Shown here: positions 35,658-45,700 of the stretch, piece after piece
How positions within the stretch are numbered: position 1 is the stretch's first letter
Layout: each line of letters begins with the position of its first letter
Assembly (NCBI GenBank): GCA_020635855.1
Contig: JACJYZ010000004.1
Coordinates: forward strand, 434,001 to 498,000
Origin: Flavobacteriales bacterium
GTDB taxonomy: Bacteria > Bacteroidota > Bacteroidia > JACJYZ01
Direction: 5' to 3'
DNA length: 64,000 nucleotides
Made by a program: the position numbers and the translations under genes
Notes under the pieces: generated by a model
Told to the model about the DNA's origin: nothing
The model's input: only the letters and a program-made list of their open reading frames with translations
The model's database searches: none

Positions 35658-37129
35658 GGATTGTTTGCTTCGTAATGTTCGTACTCCTTCACGAGCGCAC
35701 TGTAAAACAATTCTGCCACCTTACGGGCACCCTGTGGTGAGAAGTGGATATAATCCGTTGCAGCCAGTGGCGGATCAGTATTCACCCACAACGGCATCGA
35801 GTTTTTGCCGCCCATCACCTCGAACAGGTCCCAGTAGCAGGCGCCCGACTCGAAAGCGGCACGCTTCAGTTCATCGCGAACCTTTTCCAGGTTCGGATAG
35901 GTCACGTATTTGTCTTTCTCCTTTATGGACATGTCCGAAGGTCCGATCACGATGATGCTGATACCCGGACGCATCGTTCTCAACCGCTTGATCTGATAGG
36001 CAAAGCTCTTTCCGTAATTCATTGCGTCCTTCTCATCGTCCATGTACGGCATCACATTGCCACCGAATTGAAGGATGAGGAGTTCCGGATCAAGGTCATC
36101 GAACAGGTCCTGCAGCAGGTCCTGGTCTAGTTTGGTGAATACCGTACCTGCGCTGCCACGCATGGGAATGTTGTCTACCGACAATCCGGTTTTGCTGTCT
36201 GCCGAGAGCGCATAGATGTCCGGACTGTCCGGACCGGAAAACTTCAGGGTGAAGTCTACCGGCGTTTCATTGAAGTCCCACCGTTTCTCCCTGAGCCCGG
36301 TAGATGGAGCCAGTGTATCGGTACGCATCAATTGATCTCCCAGGTAGGCACTCACCATAACAGGCGCCCGGTTGTGGCTATAGTACATTTTCACATAATC
36401 ATACTTCTTGCAGTTCTCATATGCACTACGTGAGCGGGTAAGGGTGAGCCATGCCTCCTGTGGCTCCTCAGGTAATGCCGCTGTGTCAGGAAGGATCGGG
36501 GTGAAACGCGAAAAGCTCATCATCACGCCATAGCGATTGTGTTTTACGGTGGTATCGCGAATACCGAACAGGGTGTACCGCTTGAAATTCTCTGAGGCGG
36601 TTTGGAGAATGGCGATGCTGGGAATGGGTTGTACGGCGGGTATCAATCCGGGGCCGTATCCCCCGAACCTCCGTTGCAGATGGTAGCGTATGTAGCCCGT
36701 GATGCGATCCCCCTCCACCTGTGAATCGCCGTAGTGGAGAATGCGGATGCGATCCTTTCCGGATTTCAGCGCATCCAGTTTTCTGAAGAAAGGATACAAC
36801 AGGTCTCGCTGCCCTTCCGGGAATTGAATGCGCATCAAAGCTTTACGGATGGAGTCTTGTTTGGCCTTCTTCAAACTCAGCTTGCGCTTGATCTCCGTAC
36901 TGTCTACCATTTCATCAGATGCGGTATCCAGCTTCATGTTCAGGATGAGGGACATGTCGGGTTTGTCCTCCTCTTCTTCCTGGTATCCGATAAACTCCTT
37001 CAGGGTAGGGAACTGAAGCTTGAAATTGCCCGTCACCCGGATCCCTTTTTCGGGAAAAACGGCCATGATGCCCATTAAAACCGCCAGAACCGATGCCATG
37101 AATATGAGTGTACGCAACGGTTTGATCAT
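35654..37129 (-). CDS. Second SGNH/GDSL-family protein, membrane-anchored
   Basis: The 491-residue protein has one N-terminal hydrophobic anchor (LIFMASVLAVLMGIMAVF) and a charged spacer. The SGNH domain follows: ILHYGDSQVEGDRI (Ser136 nucleophile), LLILQFGGNVMPY, IIVIGPSDMS and TDYIHFSPQGARKVAE with the Asp-x-x-His pair. A beta-rich insert sits in the middle. It is a paralogue of the next gene in the operon but keeps the full GDS motif, while the other has GGS. The two may split donor and acceptor steps or act on different positions. Start and stop overlap both neighbours by 4 bases. Confidence 0.85.
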   Translation of the reverse strand: MIKPLRTLIFMASVLAVLMGIMAVFPEKGIRVTGNFKLQFPTLKEFIGYQEEEEDKPDMSLILNMKLDTASDEMVDSTEIKRKLSLKKAKQDSIRKALMRIQFPEGQRDLLYPFFRKLDALKSGKDRIRILHYGDSQVEGDRITGYIRYHLQRRFGGYGPGLIPAVQPIPSIAILQTASENFKRYTLFGIRDTTVKHNRYGVMMSFSRFTPILPDTAALPEEPQEAWLTLTRSRSAYENCKKYDYVKMYYSHNRAPVMVSAYLGDQLMRTDTLAPSTGLREKRWDFNETPVDFTLKFSGPDSPDIYALSADSKTGLSVDNIPMRGSAGTVFTKLDQDLLQDLFDDLDPELLILQFGGNVMPYMDDEKDAMNYGKSFAYQIKRLRTMRPGISIIVIGPSDMSIKEKDKYVTYPNLEKVRDELKRAAFESGACYWDLFEVMGGKNSMPLWVNTDPPLAATDYIHFSPQGARKVAELFYSALVKEYEHYEANNP

Positions 37130-38673
37130 GGCTGGTAGATCCGTATTTTCTGACCAGGCCGGATGTGGCTGTCAATCCCATTCCACTTCATGAGGTTTTC
37201 TTCAGTAACACCCGGATACTTTTTGGCGATTCCCCAAAGGGAATCTCCCCGCTTAACCTCATAAACAATGTATTTGCCCTTCGGTGGAGCGGCCTTGTTG
37301 GTTTCCTGTACAGGCGGAGCACTTTTCGTTTCCTTGACAACCGTCGGTTCTGCTTTGCCCACGCGTGCCTGCTTCTGTGCAAATGAAAGATCGTCTACAT
37401 CCTTGTACTTCAACTCCTGGTCTTTGCGCACATATACCAGCAAATCCTCACCTACCTGGATCCGGTCATCCGACATTGAATTCCAGTTTCTGAGTTCAGA
37501 AACCTTTACATCATACCAGGATGCGATATAACCGAGGTTGTCTCCGGACTTGACCCGATAATACAATTCCACCACATCTCCGGAAGGTACCGAAGGGCTG
37601 CCCGTATCAGCCGGATCCACGTCCGTCTGGATGGCGTACATGCTATCGGGATGAACCATCAATGAGTCGTGGAAATGTGCCACTGAATCCCGCAATGCTT
37701 CGAATCGCTTCTTGTAGGGAGAGGGCAGAATCAGGATAGAGCCAGCCGGGACCCAGCTTTTCTTGTAAGGGCGGTTGAGTTGTTGCAAACGACCTTCCGG
37801 CAGGTTCAGTACGGTTGATACCTGATGGAAAAACATATCCTCCTGAACAGATACGGTATCCAGCACTGTGGGGTAGTCGATGACCGGATGTTTTGCCTTT
37901 TGCTTTTCAGACCATGCCTGCAACGTACGCAATGCCATGTAGGACCCCCATGCTGCCTGCCCGCGCGGAGACAGGCTGGGAAACGCATGGTACAGATCTG
38001 TGACTGATCCGGAGCGGTTGTGCACATGTCCGATGTGGGCCGGACTGGTCATGAAGGCTGCCAGCACCCATTCTTCCTGATTATAAAGCGTGGTGAGGTG
38101 CTTCAGATATTTGACAGCCGCACGGGTAGACAGATAAGGGTCTAAACGCTGATCCACATAATCGTTGACCTGAAGCCCGTAGCGCAGGGCAACCGGGTAA
38201 CTCAGTTGCCACAAGCCGGTACGTCCCTCTTCCGTGTCTTTGCATGCATTCATGGCAGAAAGGGCAGCAGGCAGCATTTCCCAGTATGACGGTAACCCGG
38301 CTTGTTCCAGTTCCTGCCGGATCATGGGTAGGTAGTGAGCCATATAACCCAACATGTATTCGGTCTCCTTCCGATAGGTTTGCATATAGGCAGAAACCGT
38401 AAGTTGGGTCAGGGAATGCCATTCAGACTGTATACCGGCCTCTTCCAGAAGCTCATCCATGTTGCGCATGGCTTTTGCGAACGATTTGGGTTCCTGGTAA
38501 CCATCGGTCAGAAGGGTACGCTGGATGTCCCAGGTAGCCATCAACCCGTTCAGGTCAGGCACGGTGAATGTATTGAAGTATTGAAGAGAATCTTCTGCTG
38601 CAACCACGCGCAATGAAACGGCAAGTAGCAGGAAAATCGACCGGGTGCGGAAAATATGGATACGGGAAAGCAT
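37126..38673 (-). CDS. LysM protein with degenerate lytic transglycosylase domain
   Basis: The start is set at ATG 38673 (MLSRIHIFRTRSIFLLLAVSLRVVAA, a signal peptide); an in-frame ATG 14 codons earlier is less likely. The 515-residue protein has a MltD-like SLT domain (residues about 100-225) with GLWQLSYPVALRYGLQVNDYVDQRLDP. The catalytic position reads LPAALSAMN where active enzymes have LPxxES, so the glutamate is Leu138, and the AYNAGP loop reads AFMTSP. Two LysM domains follow (residues about 375-420 and the last 50, VKRGDSLWGIAKKYPG). It probably binds peptidoglycan without cutting it. It heads the SGNH-SGNH-MBOAT operon. Confidence 0.82.
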   Translation of the reverse strand: MLSRIHIFRTRSIFLLLAVSLRVVAAEDSLQYFNTFTVPDLNGLMATWDIQRTLLTDGYQEPKSFAKAMRNMDELLEEAGIQSEWHSLTQLTVSAYMQTYRKETEYMLGYMAHYLPMIRQELEQAGLPSYWEMLPAALSAMNACKDTEEGRTGLWQLSYPVALRYGLQVNDYVDQRLDPYLSTRAAVKYLKHLTTLYNQEEWVLAAFMTSPAHIGHVHNRSGSVTDLYHAFPSLSPRGQAAWGSYMALRTLQAWSEKQKAKHPVIDYPTVLDTVSVQEDMFFHQVSTVLNLPEGRLQQLNRPYKKSWVPAGSILILPSPYKKRFEALRDSVAHFHDSLMVHPDSMYAIQTDVDPADTGSPSVPSGDVVELYYRVKSGDNLGYIASWYDVKVSELRNWNSMSDDRIQVGEDLLVYVRKDQELKYKDVDDLSFAQKQARVGKAEPTVVKETKSAPPVQETNKAAPPKGKYIVYEVKRGDSLWGIAKKYPGVTEENLMKWNGIDSHIRPGQKIRIYQP

Positions 38674-38757
38674 TGTGTCAAAGATGCAAAGAGCGTGCTT
38701 TGTATTCACGTACAAACGCTGCTTTTTTTAACATTGCACTGTTACAAGCCGATCCGT

Positions 38758-39366
38758 TCAGGCAATTTTTCCCGGCGTGGGGTTGTCCTTTTTTATCGCT
38801 TCAAAAAACAATTCATTTCCCATTCGTGGCGCAATGGATTTATCGGATATCGCCATGTGGGTGACGTCAAAATAGGGCGACAACACCTTCATGTACTCCT
38901 CACTTGAGCCACCAAAAGGCGGACCTTCCACAGCAAACGGCGAGGCGAAAAGCAATCCCGCAAGCCGCCCTCGGGTCGTCAATAAAGAAGCCATCTTGGC
39001 CGCATAGCGATGACGAAGGGAGGGATCCAGGGCACAAAAAAAAGTTTGCTCGAGAATGACATCATAAACTCCCTCATGTAAGAAAAAGTCTTCTTCGATT
39101 AAATGCGTGACAGGAAAATCAGGAAAGTTTTTTCGCACGTTTTCCATGGCGAGAGGAGAAATATCCAGCAGGAATACGTGTGGGAACCCATCGCGACGCA
39201 ATGCATCTCCCTCATAAGCATTCCCGCACCCCGGGATTAATATGCGGGCGGTTTTGTCCGGCAGATGAAGGGCATAATCCATCAATGCGGGAGATGGCGT
39301 TCCGATGTCCCATCCGGTTTCTCCCTTGCGGTATCTTTCGTTCCAATAATTGCGATCCAATTTCAT
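38758..39366 (-). CDS. TPMT-family SAM-dependent methyltransferase
   Basis: The 202-residue protein starts at ATG 39366 (MKLDRNYWNERYRKGETGWDIG); the WNERYxxGxTGWDxGxPSP opening marks the thiopurine S-methyltransferase family. The SAM-binding motif is ARILIPGCGNAYEGDAL, the acidic motif II is VFLLDISP, and EQTFFCALDP lies at the expected place. Bacterial members methylate thiols, halides, thiocyanate or selenium and tellurium compounds; the substrate here is unknown. It is separated by about 85 bases from the LysM gene, which reads in the same direction. Confidence 0.85.
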   Translation of the reverse strand: MKLDRNYWNERYRKGETGWDIGTPSPALMDYALHLPDKTARILIPGCGNAYEGDALRRDGFPHVFLLDISPLAMENVRKNFPDFPVTHLIEEDFFLHEGVYDVILEQTFFCALDPSLRHRYAAKMASLLTTRGRLAGLLFASPFAVEGPPFGGSSEEYMKVLSPYFDVTHMAISDKSIAPRMGNELFFEAIKKDNPTPGKIA

Positions 39367-39762
39367 GTCATTGGAGTTCTGGGGGTTCGGTTGCAAAAGC
39401 TCAAGAAATGCGGATATGAAATTAGAAAATGTGATTGTTTTTTTTAGTTCGACCTGTAATTTTTCAGGGATGCTGCATTATGCCATCAGAAGGCAGCCCT
39501 TGAGAGGAATCGCAATGCAGTTCTGCAATCGTTCCAAAGGCATGGTTCAACGGTCTGCGTGGTTGAAGGGATATGATCCGGGCATGGACTGATTTTCATC
39601 AACCTTTTTATGCGATTCACACCCCCATCTCACGGGATAGCCAGGGAGGTAAGAAAGCGAGAATTTTTTATCCTGAAAGCGATCTAAAATCTGCAATTTT
39701 GCGTCGCATTTTTGACGCGCATTTTTTAGTAACGAATCAGGGATTCCCGCGTATAATTAAGC
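39367..39762. other. Intergenic region upstream of the giant adhesin gene
   Basis: These 396 bases hold no open frame that resembles a protein and no tRNA or obvious small RNA. The right half is A+T-rich with T-runs. Around 39700-39732 the octamer GCATTTTT occurs twice, each next to GCGTC or its complement GACGC, forming a short 5-bp hairpin followed by TTTTTT. This could be a weak terminator or part of a leader. A TATAATTA lies 9 bases before the ATG at 39763, too close to be a promoter for that start. The adhesin promoter probably lies here, but no TTTG/TAnnTTTG pair is convincing. Confidence 0.5.
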
Positions 39763-42700
39763 ATGGAGAACAGGGCTATGAGAAGGAACGTATGGCTGAA
39801 GTGTGTCTTGTTGTTTCTGGGTTTGGGACTTGGCTTCAGGGCATCCGCCACCCATATCGTGGGAGGTGAACTGAACTATGATTGTTTGGGCAACGATCAA
39901 TACAAGATCAGTCTGACGGTATACCGGGATTGCTACAACGGTGTACCCGACTTCGATAATCCCGCTGCTGTGGGCATCTTCAACGCCAACAACAACCTGG
40001 TACAAACACTATGGATCCCCTTCGTATCAAAAACATTGCTGACCCCCGAAGCACCCGACCCGTGCGTGGTGGTACCCGGCAATGTTTGCTATGAACGCAC
40101 CACGTATACCGCAACGGTAACACTTCCCCCGATCCCGGGAGGATACCAACTCTCTTACCAGCGCTGTTGCCGAAACCAAACCATCGTGAACCTGGTGAAC
40201 CCGAGCAATGTGGGTGCCACCTATACCGCTAACATACCCGATATTTCAAAAGGGGTCTGCAATGCCAACCCCATCATCAATGAATGGCCACCGGTATTTA
40301 TCTGCCGGGGGTTTGATCTGGTATATGACCATTCCGCCACAGATCCGGATGGTGATTCGCTGGTTTATGAATTATGTAATCCGTTTACTTCAGGTTCCAA
40401 CCCCGCCGAGCCGCAACCACCGAACAACCCACCGTATACGTCCGTTCCGTGGAAAGCACCGTACGGCCTGAGCAACCTCATGGGTGGCACACCGGTTACC
40501 ATTGATCCGGTGACCGGTTTGCTTACCGGAACACCCAACACGGTAGGACAATTCGTTGTAGGCGTTTGTGTCAAAGAATACCGCAATGGCGTGTACCTCG
40601 GCGAAACCAAGCGCGATTTTCAGTTCAACGTGCTGCAATGCGAGCGGGACGTGGTGGCCGGAGCCGTGGGCAGCACAGTGAACTGTCTCACCACAACGGT
40701 TGATTTCACCAACCTGAGTTCAGGGGCATGTGATTATCACTGGGATTTCGGAGACCCCACCGCTACCAACGATACGTCCAATGTTTCCAACCCTTCTTAT
40801 ACCTATCCGTACCACGGAACTTTCACGGTAACACTCATCGCCAAATCATGCAACAACCCCAACTGTAACGACACGGTTGTTGACCTTGTAGTGAGCCCGG
40901 ATACATGCCTCCCTTGTGACATGACACTAACCATGGCAAAAAGTGATGCCAACTGCGGAGGAACACTTACCGAGTGCGGCACCGGTTCCATGGTAACATC
41001 CGATGGGGTGAACAAAACATTCCTGGAATGGGTGGTAATCAACGGAAAACAAGCAAAAATCACATGTACCGTTCCCTGTGCGGACTGCAACGCACTTACC
41101 ATTTACGACGGATGTGCCAACGGAAGCTCATCTTCCGGCGGATGCGGAGGCACCTCAACCAATGGTTGGTGCGATTCAGGCTGCGCAACGTGTGTGAGTT
41201 GCACCGATCTGCGAACCGTTTGTGACGGTGATACGGTACTGGGAGCAAAGATTCCTGCCAACAACACCATGCCGGGTACAATGGTATGCGACACCGCATA
41301 CGTGGGCGGTCCGGGTATCGCATCCGTAACACCGAACGGTGGCCAAGCCCCTTACACCTATCTGTGGAATACCGGTCAAACCACTTCCACGATCACCGGA
41401 CTGGATCCGGGTTCCTATACCGTGACCGTGCTTGACAACGCCAACTGCATTGCCGTTTCCAGCGTAACCGTTCAAGGAAATTCCCCGATCACCATCACCC
41501 TGAACTCAACTGACCCGTCGTGGTGCAACAATACCGACGGATCGGTTGGAGTGACCGCAACCGGCGGTAGCGGTTCTTACACGTATTCGTGGAGCCCGGG
41601 TGGAATGACCACCGCCACCGTTACCGGTCTAACCGCAGGCACCTATTTTGTGCTGGTGGATGACGGAGGCGGATGCCCGGAAGCCGGCGAAGTGACACTT
41701 GTTGAACCCAACCCCCTGGTACTCACTACCACACCGGATGCCGTTGTTTGTTCCGATGACTGCGATGGAAATATCAGTGTTAGCATTGCGGGAGGAACCG
41801 GGCCCTATACATATACCTGGTATCCTACCAACGGCTCTACCTCCAACAGCATGTCGGGCCTGTGCAAAGGTTCTTATGCGGTCACCGTTTCGGATAACAG
41901 CGGATGTGACCTGGTTGAAGTTGTTACTGTTTCCGGGCCGACCCCTCTCACACTGACCGTTTTAGGAACCGATATATCCTGCACCGGTAGCACGGATGGC
42001 ACCACAACCGTATCCGCATCAGGAGGAACACCGGGCTACACATACAGTTGGTCGTCGGGAAGTTCGAATGCCACAGCAACCGGGCTGACCGCAGGTACCT
42101 ACACGGTAACTGTAACGGACAACAACGGATGCACCGAAACAGCATCCGTCACCATCAACACACCCAATCCCTTGACCGTTGAACTTGATGACCTGAGTTC
42201 AACTGCATGTGACGGCACTTTTACCGGTACGATAGAGGCAAAAGTAAGCGGTGGAACCATTGATACCACCGGTCCTCCCACCGTTTACTACACAGAAGAC
42301 TTTTCAGGGTATACCAATGGTACCAAAACAGGAAGCGGAACACCTGCGAAATGGACGGTGGGAGGTAGCTCCTCCATTGATTGGTGGGAAGTACGAAACG
42401 GGCATTTCGAAGGACGCGATATGAATGGTGAGGTTACCTGGACCAGCAAATGCATCGATATTTCCAGCTGTGTGAATGTAACCATGTCCATTGATGTTGC
42501 CGGTACGTCCGACTTGGATGTGGACGATTACTTCCACGTGTACTATACGGTGGACGGAGGTGCGGAACAACCCCTGTTTCTGCTCAATGATGACACCGCA
42601 CAAACGGTGTATCCTACTTTTCAGACTTTTTCATCCAACCTCCCGGACGGGGGATGCGTGAGGATCATTGTACGCGCCATCGCAAACGGTAACCTTGAAC

Positions 42701-45700
42701 AATATTTCTTCGACAATGTCACCGTTTCCTGTGAACCCATTGTTGAACCATTCTCATACCTGTGGTGTGATGGACAAACAACCGCCATCGCAACCGGACT
42801 TTCACCCGGAACGTGCGGTGTGACCGTAACCGATAACAACGGTTGTTCCGATACCGATGCGTTAACCATCAGTTCCAACGATGCATTCACCGTAACCCTG
42901 AGTTCTACAGATGCATGCGGCGGCGTAGCCAATGGTACGGCAACTGTAACTCCTTCCGGTGGGGTTCCCATCTATACCTACTTGTGGTGCGGTGGACAAA
43001 CCACCCAGGCCATCAACAACCTCGGAGGTGGAAACTGTTCGGTAACCGTAACCGATGGAAATGGTTGTACTGAAGTATTGACAGCCAGTATCAATGCGTC
43101 TCCTCCCATCAATGTCAGCACTGCCATCGATTGCAGATTTGCCAACATAGATGTGACGGCTACCGGTGGAACCCCTCCGTTTACCTACGTCTGGAATGAC
43201 GGGGCCACCACGGAAGACAGAACCAACCTGACCGATGGCATATACACCGTGTATGTGTGGGACCAGAACAATTGTTATGAAGTAATCACCGATACGGTCA
43301 CCGTTTGCGTATGTGACATCAGCCTGACAGGCACACCAACGGATGTTTCCTGTAACGGCGGAAGCAACGGCAGTCTGAATGTCACCACCACCGGCGGTAC
43401 ATCACCCTATACGTATATCTGGAGCAACGGCAAAACCACCGAAGACATCACCGGCCTGACCGCAGGTTCCTATACGCTGACTGTAACTGACGTGAACCTT
43501 TGTGATGAAACCATTACGCTCACCGTTGGAGAACCCACGGACATCAGTCTGACTGCAACCGGTACCGCTGCACTATGCTACGGGGGCGCCACAGGCAGCA
43601 TCGATCTCACTCCTTCAGGAGGCACACCCGGTTACACGTATGTATGGAGCAACGGCAGAACCACACAAGACATCACCGGATTGACCGCAGGTACCTATAC
43701 GGTTACAGTGACCGATAACAACGGTTGTACCGATGTTATTTCACGAACCATCGGACAAGCCACCGACATCAGCCTTTCACTCACGCCAACGAATACTTCT
43801 TGTTTCAGCGGCACCAACGGGTCGCTGACACTCACCCGCTCCGGCGGTACACCCGGCTATACCTATGTATGGAGCAATGGCAGAACCACGCAAAACCTGA
43901 CCGGTGTTGCAGCCGGAACCTATACGGTCACCGTTACAGACAGCCATGGTTGCAGCAAGAGCATCAACGGCACCATCAACCAACCTACCGATTTCACCAC
44001 ATCCACAACAGCGGTTAACAATGTGTGTTCGGGTGACGCGGCGGGTAGCATAGACCTCACCGTGTCAGGCGCAACTCCGTCTTATACCTATGTGTGGAGC
44101 AACGGCAGAACCACCCAGGATATCTCAGGGTTAACCGCTGGTACTTATACCGTAACCATTACAGATAACAACAGTTGTACGGAAATTGTCACCGAAACAA
44201 TCACCGAGCCTACCGTCTTGTCACTGACTGCCACACCCTACAATGTGCTGTGTTTCGGAGGTTCAACCGGTAGCGTCAACCTTACGGTATCGGGAGGTAC
44301 ACCCGGTTACACCTACACCTGGAGCAATGGCCGCACCACCGAAGACATTTCGGGACTGCCCATTGGTACTTACACAGTAACCGTGACCGACAACAACGGT
44401 TGCTCCGATGTGACCTCTGCTTACGTTTCACAACCCACTGCACTCACCGCAAGTGGAACCCCAACGTCTTCTTCCTGCGGGAACAATGACGGTTCCATTG
44501 ATCTGACAGTGAACGGTGGCACATCTCCCTATACCTATCTCTGGAACAACGGGCAAACCACCCAGGATCTGGGCAGTGTCGGATCCGGAACCTATCAGGT
44601 AACCGTTACAGACAACAACGGTTGTAAACGCACCGCTTCCGTGAACGTGGATGACGTTGGCGGACCTGCCCCATTGATCTATACGGTAACAGACGTGACC
44701 TGCAACGGATTGTCGGACGGCACGATCGACTTGTCGGTGCTGGGCGGCACACCTCCCTATACCTATCTTTGGAACGATGGAGTTACCACAGAGGATCGCT
44801 CCGGTCTGAGCATCGGCACGTACGGGGTGACTGTGCATGACGACCTGGGGTGCCAGGCGGTGACCACCATTGATATCAACCAACCCGATCCTCTGACCGA
44901 AAGCAATGTGGGCACCAACCTGATGTGCTTTGGTGACAACAGCGGCAAGGTTGATCTGACGGTTGGCGGCGGAACACCCAACTATACCTACCTGTGGAGC
45001 AACGGCGCTACAATTGAAGATGCCACCGGCCTTGCTGCTGGCACCTACACGGTAACCGTCACCGATGCCAACGGATGCCAAATCACCTCCACCGGCACCC
45101 TGGGAGAACCCACACAACTGTCGGATGTGATCAGCAGCACCACTGTTACCTGCGCAGGTCCGGACGGTACAGCATCTGTTTCCGTTAGCGGTGGTACACC
45201 CAACTACACCTATGCATGGTCCGGTGGAGAAACAACAGCCTCCATTTCCGGGTTGCCAATCGGAAGTGTTTCCGTGACCATTACCGATGCGCACGGATGT
45301 ACCCTGGCGGACACCGTTGCCGTGGTGAACGGTTGTATGCCCACCGTTAGCATGAACAACGATACAATCTGTATAGGATCCTGCACCACCATCGAAGCAT
45401 ATCCGGATTTCGGAATTCCACCCTATTCGTTCGCGTGGGACAATGGCATAACGAGCACCACATCAGGTCCGATCAGCGTTTGTCCGACCACCACAACCAC
45501 GTACTCCGTTACTTTGACGGATAACGACGGTAACCAAACCACTGCCAGCGGCACCGTGCTCGTGAACCCGCTCCCGGTACTGACAATAGGTGGTACCCAA
45601 GCCACGTGTAACATGTGCAACGGTACAGCTACCGTAAGTGCTTCAGGCACGTCACCGTTCGACTATCTATGGTCTAACGGAGGCACCACCCCGACCATCA

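Noticed and set aside
39419..39762. Short open frames upstream of the giant adhesin as small genes
   Set aside because: The translations have no signal peptide, domain or ribosome site and overlap each other; treated as intergenic.
44428..45294. Open frame of 288 codons antisense to the SprB repeats
   Set aside because: The periodic G/V/I-rich translation only mirrors the repeat structure of the sense strand; no start context or domain.
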